DNA of 64,000 bases from Aphrophora alni (GCA_963513935.1 OY740774.1:25997949-26061948); one strand, 5' to 3'. Shown: positions 46,341 to 57,476, numbered from the stretch's first letter. Numbers and translations: made by a program. Notes: generated by a model not told the origin, from the sequence alone.

Positions 46341-47689
46341 GTTTTTCAACCTATTATAAATGTAAAAATAATAACTTTTTGGTGTTTGGCAATTTTAAAC
46401 AATCACTCTAAGTCCAAGGTATAGGAGTCATTGTACTTTTAGTAGTAATTTAACAATGCCTCCAATTATAGAGATCACAAACTTATACAGAAGGGTTGTT
46501 TATCACCGCAACAGTGTTTAAATTCAAACTTATTTATGTAAAATAAAATATTGCTCGATTTCCAGTAACGAGTATATTAGTAAAGTAATAAAGGAATATG
46601 TGTTTTTATTTTTAGTCAGGTACAATCTGACCGCCAGAGACTTAAAGAAAACATTTCAAATATAATTTTAATTTTTTGTACGACTGCTCGCTATGTCTCT
46701 TTCTAATCTTTACGTCGGAGCAAAAAGGACTAGTGATTGCAAGTTTCGGAAACTGTGTAATAAGTGTTTTTCCATAAACCCTTTTATGAACTTTTGAATG
46801 AACGCTTTTTCATACAATAAATCGTTCGGTCGTATTCCAAAAGAAATTTGTTCTTAAATTTCATAGCGAGTTTGCTATACGAGTTTGGGATTAACTCTGA
46901 AACAAACAAGCACAAATGGTCGAGATACAATGAGCATCTCTTCTATCGTTCAATAAAAACTAGAACGGATCTTTACCACAGTAGTAAATAAAATAATAGA
47001 CAATACAAAGTCGTTAGATCCTGAGAAATGTCATCGTCTCTACGAACAAAGTGGGAAATTCAATTACCTCATGGAGACAATTTATAGCATTCTGAACAAT
47101 AGACTAAGAAATGAAACATTTTTAAAACTGTTGTGGAACAATGCGGCAAAATCCGCGTATGTCAGTCAAATATTTTAGGAAATGAAAATGAGAAGAGAAC
47201 TCAAAAAACTCAAAGATGAGATTCATAAATCAGATGAATGGGTACACCTTCTTAGACAAAAGAAACTAAAAATTGGAGAAAATATGATAAAAAGTATAGT
47301 TTAGAAGATACACAATACACAAACTATTGATAAAACGCTTATGAGATTTATAGACAATTAAATGAGATAAATGTAGTATATAAATTGTATGAAAATACTT
47401 CTTTCACGTCTAGAAACAGTCTTTTGTATTCATTTGTGCTACAGGCGTTTTGTTTTGTTTACATAGACACGTTTTCATATTTTACATATTAACACTTTTA
47501 ACATTTTTATTATTACACGTAAAAGAGTAAAATAAAAATATGTTTTGTTGTGCAACACCACTGTTAATAGTTTTGATGCAAAAATGATGCAATTATTCTA
47601 CTTCTTAATAATAAATTTAACTTCCATTATAATTCATATATGACACGCTTACTTTGTTAATTGGGGTGTGATAGGGATTTCTATTGTTA
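46341..47689. other. No firm gene; possible family C remnant
   Basis: Bases 46960-47160 resemble repeat family C ('gacaatttatagcattctga' followed by 'acaatag' against 'agatttatagaattccga' followed by 'acaata' at 59.8 kb). A readable frame there gives KCHRLYEQSGKFNYLMETIY and ends at a TAG near 47177, then a lysine-rich stretch; I cannot assign it. Confidence 0.35.
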
Positions 47690-48330
47690 TATTTGTTTTT
47701 GTTTAGGTTTAGGGTTCTTGAGGAAGCAAGGGGGATGCAGACGAGAGCTGCATAGGAATTTGAGTAGTAGACTTGAAAAAGATGTGGCTTATGCAGATGT
47801 AGGTTATGTCCCTTCCACATATTCTCACGGCCATAAGAGAAAATCAGTCAGACTTGACTGAGGTTGTGGAAAACATGGGTCTGTAGTTTAACCAATCAAA
47901 AACTAACATTATAGATGTTAATCCTCGGGGAGAAGTGGATGTAATGATGAACGTTGCACATCTGGAAAGTTGGTAGAAGTTTGCATCCTGGATAATGTGG
48001 TGTCGCTGAGGGCTTGATGAGATACAGATGTAGAAAGGAGGATTAAAAAGCAATGGGTGCCTTCGAAAGCTGTGACAATTAAGCCAGTCAACAGAATTGA
48101 AAACGGTAACTAAACTAAGAATATTTAACACAAAGAAAAGTCAATACTTCTCTATGTACGTGTAACTTGGAAGACATTGAATGCTTTACTAAACAAGATA
48201 CAAATATTTGTAAATGGTCGCTTGCGAATAATCTTGAAGATTTGGTGACCTCTTAGGATTAGGAATGAGGATCTCTGGAGACAGGCAAAACAATGGTCAA
48301 TGAACAGACATAATTTCAAAAACACTTTTT
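47690..48330 (+). pseudogene. RTE-like LINE reverse transcriptase, heavily decayed
   Basis: Fragments in several + frames line up with an RTE-type endonuclease-RT in order: RRELHRNLSSRLEKDVAYAD (around the YADD motif, here YADV), EVVENMG with NQSKTNIIDVNPRGEVDVMM (the 'NxxKTKxM' region), then IKKQWVP or KAMGAFES, TKLRIFNTKKSQYFSMYVTW, LLNKIQIFVNGRLRIILKIW and RIRNEDLWRQAKQWSMN. Stops and frameshifts occur every 20-40 codons and one catalytic Asp is lost. The fragment covers the RT core to C-terminal part. Confidence 0.7.
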
Positions 48331-48877
48331 TTGTACCAAGATGACCTCAAAACTGATATATCCTCATCGACGTTATTACCCACCACGTGACTTTTCTATA
48401 CTGTGTATGTAGGAATGTAAAAACTGTTAAGAACACGATACAAGATTGAAGGACCATTAAATATTCAAACATAATATTATGAATAAATCTACCAAACGGT
48501 CTAGATAGATTACGAAAAAAAGAAAACTATAGGTCACAACAAACAGTAAGTTTAGAAAAAAGTAAATATAAAAAGACCTAGAGGAAACAGATGAAGAAGA
48601 AGGAAATAGGGGTGTTTGAAATAAATAGGACATTCAAATTAATATTCCACTTTGAAGCTTAATTTTAAATAAATGAAGTTAATAATTTAACAACAGTTTA
48701 ATTAATCAAGTCCCCCTCAATTTATAGCTAATCTTAATAATTAACTAAACACAATGTTGATTGCATTAAAAATTTTAAAAAAATACAATCAATTTGTATT
48801 TTATTATTTTGTTTTTTGTGTAAAACCTTTGAGTTTATTCCTGAATAAAATGTAACTCTATACATATACAAATATAA
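48331..48877. other. No gene seen
   Basis: AT-rich spacer between two RT fragments of different type. It might contain eroded 3' sequence of the first; I can read no protein in it. Confidence 0.4.
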
Positions 48878-49166
48878 ATGCAACGAAAAGCTAACGATTA
48901 TTGGAAAATTATTATTAAAGATGAATTAAGTGTCAAATCATGTAAAATGTATAGTGTGCCAAAATTTGAGACAGTTATATATAAACCTTACTGGACAGTG
49001 ACATGGAATCTCACGAAGAGGGGAGTAAATATGTTACGAATATTTGAAAGAAGAATAATAAGGACAATTTTTGGCTCTGTTGGTGTAAGAGTAGGATTAA
49101 ATAACTATTAACTTGAAGAACAAATGGATGGTAAAAACAAAATAAAGTCAAGAAGGCTAGGTTTTA
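48878..49166 (+). pseudogene. LINE reverse transcriptase C-terminal fragment
   Basis: The frame gives KFETVIYKPYWTVTWNLTKR then MLRIFERRIIRTIFGSVG, matching the '...LIRPVLTYGSETWTLTKxx..LLxFERKILRxIFGPV' tail of non-LTR retrotransposon RTs. After a stop at 49109 it continues LEEQMDG and KSRRLGF, the usual 'RLxWxGH' region in decayed form. It is a different type from the RTE-like fragment upstream, so they are separate insertions. Confidence 0.6.
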
Positions 49167-49175
49167 TCGCCTCGT

Positions 49176-49275
49176 TCTAAAAAGCGAAAAACCTTTCGGT
49201 TATCGGCTCCAAAACGAAGAAGAGAACATAAAATAAAGGCTAATAGCCCTTGAAAACTAGTTGAGTAGGGATCAG
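49176..49275 (+). repeat. Repeat family A fragment, copy 11
   Basis: The 5' third only: 'gcgaaaaacctttcggttat', 'agaacataaaataaaggct', 'agcccttgaa'. A second family start ('cttgttgtttaagagcaaaa', 'cgttatcgtctta') follows at 49291-49330 and ends in a 27-base A run (49335-49361). Confidence 0.65.
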
Positions 49276-49369
49276 AAACATTTTTATTTCTTGTTGTTTA
49301 AGAGCAAAATTCTTCTTTCGTTATCGTCTTATACAAAAAAAAAAAAAAAAAAAAAAAAAAATAGGTTGT

Positions 49370-49630
49370 TGGATGGCATCATGGTACGTCAGTCATATAG
49401 TACAAGCAGATCATGTGTATGTAATGTCAAAAAGTTTTCTTGGTTTTTGTAAGGAATGTTAAATTGTATTCAAGTGGTCTTATTCAGGAAGTCCAGACAG
49501 GCTCCAAGCTGTATATATTGGGAGGTAAGGACTCGAAATTACATTTTTTGAAAAGAAAAAACTTCGCCATTTTTCATCGTAGTAAAGTAGGATTGATACC
49601 ATTACATGATCAACAACATGAGGACTGAAC
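49370..49630. repeat. Repeat family B, copy 4
   Basis: Keeps the 3' half: 'tccaagctgtatat', 'ggaggtaaggactcgaaatt', 'acttcgccatttttcatcgt' and 'agtaggattgatacca'. The 5' half is diverged. Confidence 0.55.
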
Positions 49631-50474
49631 AAACGCTCGTGTTTCATACTCGTTGTTCAGTACTCATACTCTGAAGATGGTAACTATGTTACTGAAATGT
49701 ACATAAGTAAATAAATCTTGTTTTATTGAATTGGGGTATTGGGTGTTTGATTTTAAGATATATATATATGTAAATATATTATCAAGATTTCCACTTTGCC
49801 AGATGAACAAATAATTCCAATATCGGCTAGAGGAAATATAATATGACGTGTTGGAGAAAAAACACTTCTCTAGACATGTTTAAAATATTCTTAGAGTAGA
49901 TGTAAAAATACATAAATATTTCCTACAAGTTGGGTTCTAGAAAAGACGCTTTGAAGGAAAACTTTTAAATACTTTTACCAGCAAGGAAAACGACTATAAT
50001 GCATCCACTTTTGTAATAAGGGGTGAGAACTATTGTTGTTAGAAGTATAAGATTGCTCAACGACTATTTTATTCGATTTCTTCTGAGAAATGTTAATGTT
50101 CCTTTTGTTAGTAATCGATTTCCAATATTACTTTCCCCTCGCTGCGTGTTAGGAAAATAAAAACTAAGGTAACCATTCTTTGCACAGGTAAGCAGGCAGA
50201 TAACATTACACTTTTCTTTAAGAACGTTCGTGAATGTTTCTATTCAAAGGGTAGAAATTGCCTAATGTATAGGGTTCGTTTCAAATTGTTTACTCAAGTA
50301 TAAAATACAGTTATTATCAACATAACATTATGTTTCCTTATTCGTTAACATGATGGAAGCATTTTTATATTTTCTTCATTTTCAGTGTATTTTAGTGGTT
50401 GTCAAGTTCTGGTTTAGTAAGTATTGAAAAATGTTTTTACAGGTAAAAAAACCTATCCAAGATTGTAGATTATC
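49631..50474. repeat. Spacer with repeat family E, copy 1 (about 49790-50150)
   Basis: Landmarks 'cacttctctagacat', 'ccacttttgtaataaggggt', 'ttgctcaacgactattttat', 'ttcttctgagaaatgtt' and 'atttccaatatta' recur near 53.1-53.4 and 55.8-56.1 kb. No protein frame is visible. Confidence 0.5.
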
Positions 50475-50492
50475 TTGTGTGTGTGAGACTGA

Positions 50493-50533
<41 letters not shown>

Positions 50534-50590
50534 GTTTGTTTGTGTGTGTTTTGTGTGTGTGTGTGTGTATGTGCGTGCGTGCGTGCGTGC
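50475..50590. repeat. (GT)n microsatellite with interruptions
   Basis: GT repeats broken by 'gagactgagtat' and 'ttttgtttgtttg', ending in GTGC repeats. The minus-strand frame 50453-50692 with its TH repeats is an artefact of it. Confidence 0.95.
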
Positions 50591-50984
50591 ATAAAGTATG
50601 AAACCTGCATAAATATGTTTTCTACAGGACCTCCAAACAGTTTCATTAGTTAAAGCACTCTCCTGTTTTCTCAGATAAATAAAAACTAACATTTAAAACG
50701 CGTTTTTAAAGAAAGGTCCGTTTTGAAATTAATTAAATTCGACTGTTACATTTAAGCATGATCGTGTACGGGCTATGATTAATTAAGACGGTATAATCGA
50801 CCATTTGGCAGTTGGTAAGCAATTGTTGTGGTGTGTAATCAATTCAAAATGGTTGCTGTAGTCTGATTTAAACAGGAATAGGACTTGAGTTAGGGTAGAG
50901 GAACAAATTTCTGAATAACCTTCGATTTTATTTCTGAATGAAATGTACCTAAATATCTAAAACAATATTTGCACAATGAAAAAT
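50591..50984. other. No gene seen
   Basis: AT-rich spacer without structure. Confidence 0.5.
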
Positions 50985-51270
50985 TTACGACTATAACAAA
51001 ATTGTTAATAAAATTGACATAATAACTACAAAAAACATAGAAATGACTAGCTCGAACCTCAGGAAGTTATTAAATTACTACAAAATAGAATGATGTTATT
51101 TTTTAGGAAATGTAATTTCCGCCAGGAACGAAATTACTATATGGAAGAAACTACAATGTTTCATTACATAAATGGGATGATTTACAGAATTATGAACAAT
51201 AAGATAGAAATAGAATAGTTTAACAACAGATTTTATAAATTCTATAAAAGAAAGCAGTGCCATGGCTTCA
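50985..51270. repeat. Repeat family C, copy 1
   Basis: Landmarks 'gacataataactacaaaaaa', 'attactacaaaatagaatg', 'tttacagaattatgaacaat', 'gaatagtttaacaacagat' and 'aaagaaagcagtgccat'. The same order occurs at 54.77-55.04 and 59.69-59.92 kb. The minus-strand 100-codon frame 51096-51398 overlaps it and has no domain. Confidence 0.6.
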
Positions 51271-51529
51271 ATAAGATATGGTTGGACAATAGAAACAAGA
51301 AATAAGCCGAGAATTCTAACAAGAGAGATAAGTTTTCTAAGGGGGGTGACTAATTTAAACTGACAGATGAAGTAATATTTAAATGAATAGGAGGACAATG
51401 TGCACTACATAAGGAGAATAGAAGGATGTGTTATATATATAAAATGTTTGTAAATTAAGTACAGTAATTGTAAACTGAAGAAAAACATTTAAACTTAATA
51501 TTATAATTTGAAAGTCTCTGATTTAAGTA

Positions 51530-51718
51530 AATATTAATTAAACTTGCTCTGCGTTTATAGCGAGTAATTAACTAGAAGCATCGTTGATTATATTTAATGA
51601 TTCCAGTTTAATTTCTCTCTGAAAACCTCTTGATTTTGTTTCAGATAGTGAATAATTTAGTCATTGGCGAATTCTTAATACAAAACAAACAATTACGGTA
51701 CTGTTTATTGATAGTTTT
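51530..51718. repeat. Repeat family F, copy 1
   Basis: 'taattaactagaagcatcgt', 'tttaatttctctctgaaaac', 'ctcttgattttg' and 'aatttagtcatt' recur at about 52000-52170 and 55325-55500. This copy and the next flank the family A copy at 51719-52002. Confidence 0.55.
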
Positions 51719-52002
51719 TTCTTGTTGCTTAAAACCTTCTGTGTCATCATGGCCTTATAAAAAAAAGGAAGAAAAGAACTAAAATAATAACTCATAGCCT
51801 TTGAATACTTGAATAGTCGCAGGGTCGAAAAATAACTAGAGTTTTTTTTTAAGAGAAATCCTCTGAAAAGATAAAAGGGACCGTGAGTTAATCTAAGATG
51901 GAAAAAGTGTACACACAGTTAAGGTAACTCAGGATTATCAAGACCGTACTCTCTAAGAAAACGTTTATAGAGATAAAGTTAGCCCCTGAGGGTTTAATTA
52001 AC
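51719..52002 (+). repeat. Repeat family A, copy 12
   Basis: Complete length: 'cttgttgcttaaaacctt', 'tgtcatcatggccttata', 'cgcagggtcgaaaaataac', 'ggattatcaagaccgtactc', 'gcccctgagggttt'. It is sandwiched between two family F segments in direct orientation. Confidence 0.8.
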
Positions 52003-52348
52003 TAGAGGCAAGGTTTATTAAATTTAATTACTCTAATTTAATTTATCTCTAGAAACATCTTAATTTTGATCTGTTATTGAAATATTTAAACATATTTTTA
52101 ATAAATATACTAAATAAACAATTACACGGTAATGTTTTATGTATTTTAAATATTCATAATAAAATGAAAATAAAATAGAAATTCATATATAATTTAGATT
52201 TATTGAAAAAAAGAAAAAGAAAAAAAAATTATCTTAAGTACAAAAAGAAGAATTAAATAACTTATTTAACAAACCAATCAGCTGTTATTTGTAGCAATCA
52301 CCACAATTATTAAGAACTTAATTCACTTCATTTTTCCTTTGTTGATTG
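52003..52348. repeat. Repeat family F, copy 2, and 'cagctg' module
   Basis: Starts 'taattaactagaggcaaggt' directly after family A and keeps 'ctaatttaatttatctctag'. At 52268 'aatcagctgttatttgtag' with 'atcacca' matches 55628 ('aatcagctgatatttgtag'), extending the similarity between the two composite blocks. Confidence 0.5.
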
Positions 52349-52545
52349 AAGGAAAAAACCTTTCAATATACTTTTATTTTATACAAAACGGAAGAAAAGA
52401 ACTTTGCATAAAGACATTTTTCCTGTGTCAGGGTTGGAAGCGAACAAAATTTTGTCAAGAAAGATCAAATACAAAAGATGAAATAGAGGGATCTAACCAA
52501 ATACTATATGAAAAGTGATCCCTCGAGATATCCTTGCCCATACTT
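52349..52545 (+). repeat. Repeat family A, copy 13
   Basis: Keeps 'ggaaaaaacctttcaatata', 'gtgtcagggttggaagcgaa', 'ttttgtcaagaaagatc', 'gagggatctaacc' and 'gatccctcgagatatcc'. Confidence 0.75.
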
Positions 52546-52701
52546 GTTTATATTAATAATATGGTTTAATCAAACATTTACCATCATTTGCCTGTATATA
52601 TATATAACTAAGAGAAATGGTGCAGAAAATATCAATCAAGCTATAAACCTAGAACTTAAAAAAGTGAAACACACCAACACATTTATTTTTTGTTCCCTTT
52701 T

Positions 52702-52890
52702 ATGTTTAAAGGTGAATAACCTCGTGGTCTTTATCGTATTATAAAAAAAATGAAGAAAATAACATAAAATAAACACTCCTACCCTTCGTATACTATAATA
52801 GCGTCAGGGTCGAAAGACAACAAGATTTGGTTAAGACAAACCTGATAGGAAAGATGGAAGATAAGAATATAACAAAAAACTACATGAAAA
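52702..52890 (+). repeat. Repeat family A, copy 14
   Basis: Keeps 'gtttaaaggtgaataacctc', 'agcgtcagggtcgaaagaca', 'acctgataggaaagatgga' and 'actacatgaaaa'; the 3' end is missing. Confidence 0.8.
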
Positions 52891-53089
52891 CTTAATTAAA
52901 TTAAATAACTTTTTTTTTTTTAAACCAAGTTTTAAAACGGACTAAAAAAACAATTTCTCTTAGCTCCACACAGATTCATATCCTCAAAGATTGTTCTGAA
53001 ATTTTTGATGCTCAATTTTTAATAGCTATGAAAATACTTGTAAGATTATTAATATATTTCAATATTCGGAATGCTCGCATTTTTTCTTC

Positions 53090-53430
53090 AAGAGGTCATT
53101 TCTGAGCTTTGGAAAAAGAGCTCACTTAGATATTTTAAATTTGTCTTTAAATGTAAATATATAATAAACATACATAAGTAGGATATTTTCTATTAGATGT
53201 TATTTAAAAAAAAACTTTATGAAAACAAACACATTCTTTTAGCATCAAAGAAAACAACCTAAATACACCATCCTTTATAAAAGTGGGGAATGGAATTTTT
53301 ATTGGAGTTATGATATTGTCAAACAGTTTTTTATATTACTTTGGTTTCTTATGAGAATCTTTCGCGGAATTCCAATAATAACTTTTTTATTGATTTATTG
53401 AGAATATTGAAATAATGTAATTAGGCTAAT
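53090..53430. repeat. Repeat family E, copy 2
   Basis: 'ataaaagtggggaatggaat', 'gatattgtcaaacagttttt', 'ttcttatgagaatc' and 'ttccaataata' match the copies at about 49.8-50.2 and 55.8-56.1 kb. Confidence 0.45.
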
Positions 53431-53492
53431 ATATACACAGAAAAGCAGGGAGATAGCATTACATTTTTCTTCGCGTAAGTTGGTGAAATATT

Positions 53493-53665
53493 AGGTCTGT
53501 TTTGAGGACAATATTTTACCAGGAACAGAAAGAATGTGGAAACAGTAGAGATTTGTTAGATTCCTACTTATGTGAATACATGTGGCGCCCTAGGAACAAG
53601 GATGAAGATCTGATTGACATCATCCGAAAAGACATCAGTTTATATGAGGATCGAGAACAATAAAA

Positions 53666-53720
<55 letters not shown>

Positions 53721-53797
53721 TATGTATAAAGTTGGTTAGGTTAGGAAACCTTCTCGGTGCCACTGTTTAAATGACGGTCCTCTTCTTCAACATACCT
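53493..53797 (+). mobile_element. Merlin-like (IS1016/ISXO2) element remnant with TIR traces
   Basis: The left end 'aggtctgttttgaggac' is a shortened form of the 40.1-kb element's TIR; the right end 'ggtcctcttcttcaac' ending 'atacct' matches that TIR more fully. From 53517 to a TAA near 53661 one + frame reads YQEQKECGNSRDLLDSYLCE, then YMWRPRNKDEDLIDIIRKDI and SLYEDREQ. The 'RDLLDSYLCEYMWR' pattern resembles the C-terminal end of ISXO2-like Merlin transposases. The catalytic part is absent. An AT microsatellite (about 53670-53712) has grown inside. Confidence 0.6.
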
Positions 53798-54045
53798 GAA
53801 TGAATTATGACATTTTTTCACGTACAAACTCCTTAATACGTACCGTTTCAAATAATTTATGTGACTAGAAAAATACATTTGTCATCAAAACTATTCTAAT
53901 GTTTGTATAGTTATTTGTCTTACATTGTCAAAGATAATTCACAGTGAAAATATCACTTATGTAGAGTACCCATTGTGTGTGTATTTGTGTGGTGTATGAG
54001 TGTTTCAAAATATAATGGTATTTTTGAGTATGCGTAAATTCCTTC
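53798..54045. other. No gene seen
   Basis: AT-rich spacer. Confidence 0.5.
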
Positions 54046-54312
54046 TTGTTGTTTAAAAGCAAAAACATCTCTCTCGATATCATCGCCTTATATAAATAAA
54101 AAAATAAATTAAATAAAATAAAGACTCCTAGCCTTCGAATACTCCTATAACGTTAGAGTTGAACGAGGATAAGAGATGGTAAGGAGAGACTTGATAGGAG
54201 AGAATAAAGAGAGGGATCTAACCTAAAACTACGTGAAACAAGATGACTTAAGACAATGTGTAGATACAGTTACGGTCCCTCGGTATTGCTAAGCACCATA
54301 CTCACTATAGTA
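54046..54312 (+). repeat. Repeat family A, copy 15
   Basis: Complete length: 'ccttcttgttgtttaaaagc', 'aataaagactcctagccttc', 'ggagagacttgataggagag', 'gagggatctaacctaaaact', 'accatactcactatag'. It has a short internal duplication around 'gacttaagacaatgtg'. Confidence 0.85.
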
Positions 54313-54400
54313 TGAATTAAACTTGAATATAAGTCGTTTTCTTAAGGGTACAACACTCTTCCGCATAATCCATTAAGATATATAAAAAGAAGACAAGGTA

Positions 54401-54402
<2 letters not shown>

Positions 54403-54452
<50 letters not shown>
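54403..54452. repeat. (AT)n microsatellite
   Basis: About 25 AT dinucleotides with one 'ac' interruption at the left. Confidence 0.95.
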
Positions 54453-54456
<4 letters not shown>

Positions 54457-54764
54457 TACCAAACTATGAGTGCTGCATTACATTTTTTAAATTTCCGATT
54501 TAAACTTTTTATTTAAATTATAAAGATAGAATGATGAAAGAGAGATTTTATAAAAGTTTATGTATCCTCGTAATGTTGGCCCACAGTACTCTGATTCTGT
54601 TTGTTTCATAACATCCTTCGAGAATCCGGTGTAAATTGGACGCCTAGGTAAATAGGGTTTAGTGTCAAGTTATAAAGTTGACACGGCAGTAGATGTAACC
54701 AGGGTGAAGATCAATAAAGCAATGAACTTTTCATTAGTGACAATATACGACAAATTCACTACTA

Positions 54765-55040
54765 TGATAAAATGATCGATAAAGTTGTCATAATAAATAG
54801 CAAAACATAAAAATGACTGCATCAAACTTCAACAAAACAATAAATTACCACAAAAAAGAAAAAGACCGCTTCCTATGAAAAGTAATTCACGTCGATAACG
54901 AAGTCGATAAATCGCAGAAAGCAGAAAGATTCAATTACATCAAAGTATAATCTGAACGATGTGTACGAATGGAATAGTTTAACAATAGGTGTTTCAATTC
55001 TATGAAATAAAGCGGTGTCATCGCGTCAACACTTTTCTTC
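54765..55040. repeat. Repeat family C, copy 2
   Basis: 'ataaagttgtcataataaat', 'aataaattaccacaaaaaag', 'taatctgaacgatgtg', 'aatggaatagtttaacaata' and 'aaagcggtgtcatcgcgtca' match copies at 51.0 and 59.7 kb in order. Confidence 0.65.
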
Positions 55041-55324
55041 AAACAAAATTCTCACTAGGGTGATGATCGTGAGGTTCAACTATAACAAAAGAAAAAACTA
55101 TATGTATGAGCAAAGTAGTAGAAGGTGAGTCCCAAACGTGGGGATTCCAAAGATGGTAAACTGGAATACTCACCTTATACGGAGGAAAATATATGAGAAT
55201 GTTTATTACTTGTTGGAAAAGATATGTATTAATGACAAATGATATTAAGTGTTAGTATATACTGAAATAAATAACCAATGTGAATTAATCAACAACGTTA
55301 AACTAAAAAGTAAATAAATGAGAC

Positions 55325-55690
55325 CATTCATTTAAGTAAAGATTAATTAAACAAATGCTCTGTGTTATAGCAAGTCTTTTAATTAACTGGAGGCAACGTT
55401 GTTGAATCTAATTATTCTAATTTATTTCCCTTTATTAACCTTTTGATTTTATTCTTCATATCGAATTATTTAGTCATTATTGAATCCGTGAAACATTTAA
55501 AACTAAATAAGACACACTAATGTGTTTGTAAATATCACATGATCGTATAGAAATAATTTTGAAACTATAAATTAATTAATATATGGTTTATATACGAAAA
55601 CAATTTGTGAAAATGATTTAGCATTAAATCAGCTGATATTTGTAGTCATCACCAAAATTAATTGTTAATTTTATTACTTCATCGAATTTC
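55325..55690. repeat. Repeat family F, copy 3, and 'cagctg' module
   Basis: 'tttaattaactggaggcaac', 'gttgttgaatctaatta', 'ccttttgattttattc', 'gaattatttagtcatt', then at 55628 'aatcagctgatatttgtag'. It is at about the same distance from family C as in the 51-kb block. Confidence 0.55.
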
Positions 55691-55784
55691 CAAACAGCCT
55701 GGTTTTGCAGTAAATACTGGAACTTAACACACAGAACGATGAATTTAACGAAATCTCGCTTGACAAATATAATATAATTTGTCG

Positions 55785-56070
55785 AAGAAAAGAGTACTTC
55801 TTTAGATTTTAAAAAGATTTATTGAATAGACTTTAATATGTAGGTTATAATATTATATACAAAATGGGTTTTCGTAAAGTACTTGAAAGACAAAGTTACT
55901 CTTTTATTAGCAAATAAAACAAGCAAAATTCAGCTCCACATTTGTAATGTGGAGGAAAAGCTACTTTAGTTAGAGGATAAGACTGCTTAATGACTTTTTT
56001 ATTCTATTTTTTCTAAGAAACAGTCGAGGTTCTTTGTTTATATTTGACTTCCAATATTAAGATCCGTCTT
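55785..56070. repeat. Repeat family E, copy 3
   Basis: 'gagtacttctttagat', 'ccacatttgtaatgtgg', 'agactgcttaatgactttt', 'ttattctattttttctaaga' and 'gacttccaatatta' match the copy at about 49.8-50.2 kb. Confidence 0.5.
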
Positions 56071-56582
56071 CAATTTATTTTAAGAAAGTTCCGAACATAA
56101 TAATTAGTTTGTTTTCCGCTGAAAGTTTCATACTACATTATTATTTTTTTACGTAGTGGGGTAGCTGTATTTAATTTATTGTTTAGCGTTATTTTCCGAA
56201 GTATAGCATTCAGTGTATGAGCTTTTTTTATGGTATTTTTTTTTATTGTACCTTTTTTTATTCGGAGACTACGAAAGTAATAAACATTCAAAACTAATGA
56301 GTTATATACTCACCGTATTTCTTAAAAACTATGAACTTTCTTTGCGTCGTTAAAAGTAGTTTTCAAGTTTTGATCTGACCACCAGTTCCAAAGAATGCCG
56401 TTTCACGACCGTTTTTGTCCTTGTACAAGTCGTATTGCTGATCCCACAAACACCTGTGTTCTTTATACGGCCCCCTGTATTGGAGCAGTAGTTTTCCAGT
56501 TAATAACAAATAATATTAAAATAAGGACTGAAATCAATACCACGCACGCAGCAGTCTCGAATAACATAAGCGTACTGGTCTT
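56071..56582. other. No gene seen
   Basis: AT-rich, with a slightly GC-richer stretch at 56390-56490. The 85-codon frame 56395-56652 runs into the family A copy and is not supported as a gene. Confidence 0.45.
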
Positions 56583-56766
56583 ATTGTTGCTGTTTTTAAA
56601 GGCGAAAAACATGTCGATCATTATCGTCTTAAAAGAAAAGGACAGAAATTAAGATCGATATCCCTGGAATACTCGAATAGTGTCTCAGTCAGAAGAGAAG
56701 AAATGTTGATCGAGAGAAACGTGATAGAAAAGATGAAAGAATGGGATCTAACAAGACTACATGTAA
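56583..56766 (+). repeat. Repeat family A, copy 16
   Basis: 'tgctgtttttaaaggcgaaa', 'atcattatcgtcttaaaag', 'gaatactcgaatagtgtctc', 'agtcagaagagaag', 'tgggatctaacaagactaca'; it ends at the adjoining microsatellite. Confidence 0.8.
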
Positions 56767-56789
56767 ATACATGTGTGATTGCCTTTGCG

Positions 56790-56811
56790 CGCGCGCGTGT
56801 GTGTGTGTGTG

Positions 56812-56898
<87 letters not shown>
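56790..56898. repeat. (GC)n(GT)n(GA)n compound microsatellite
   Basis: Short GC and GT runs lead into about 40 GA repeats. The frame 56703-56906, ending in RERERE, is an artefact. Confidence 0.97.
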
Positions 56899-56900
<2 letters not shown>

Positions 56901-57431
56901 GTCTGAGAGTATTCTAGGTCTGTATTAATATGTGAGTATATATGTATGTGTATGCATTTGTGTATATGTTGTGTATGTGTTTAAGTATATGTATGTACAT
57001 GCATAAATGTGTGTTTATGGATAATATACTTGTGATATATATATGTATGTATAGCACTTAATGTAATATTTACTGTCATATTTTTCGGCACATAAACTGA
57101 TTTTTATGGTCCTGTCTTTACAGTATGGAAAGTGACAATTTAATGAATCTTAGATTTTTTTCTCTTTTGTTCTTTTTGGATTACGAGCGTTTTCTTTTGT
57201 TGCTTATATAATTAAATTTAATTTTGAAATTCTTTATGCCACGCAAATATCTAAGTAGAAAAAAAAAGTTTGAATTTAGTTATTTAACTCTAATTTTTTA
57301 AAGTTCTACTATGTAATGATAAATCACGAAACAGGTTTTTATTTGAGCCTACCTCGTTTTCCGTCTGTTTAGTTGCTTTATTTTATTTTTATTACAGTTG
57401 TCAATTAAATATGAATATTTATTGTATGAAA

Positions 57432-57476
57432 TACTTTATATTTTTATACTGCATTACAGTATAAAAATATAAAGTA
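57432..57476. other. Perfect 20-bp inverted repeat with 5-base loop
   Basis: 'tactttatatttttatactg' (57432-57451) is followed by 'catta' and its exact reverse complement (57457-57476). It would form a stable AT-rich hairpin or cruciform. No gene adjoins it, so a terminator role cannot be argued. Confidence 0.9.

Noticed and set aside
56703..56906. 67-codon frame ending in RE repeats
   Set aside because: Translation of a GA microsatellite attached to a family A copy.
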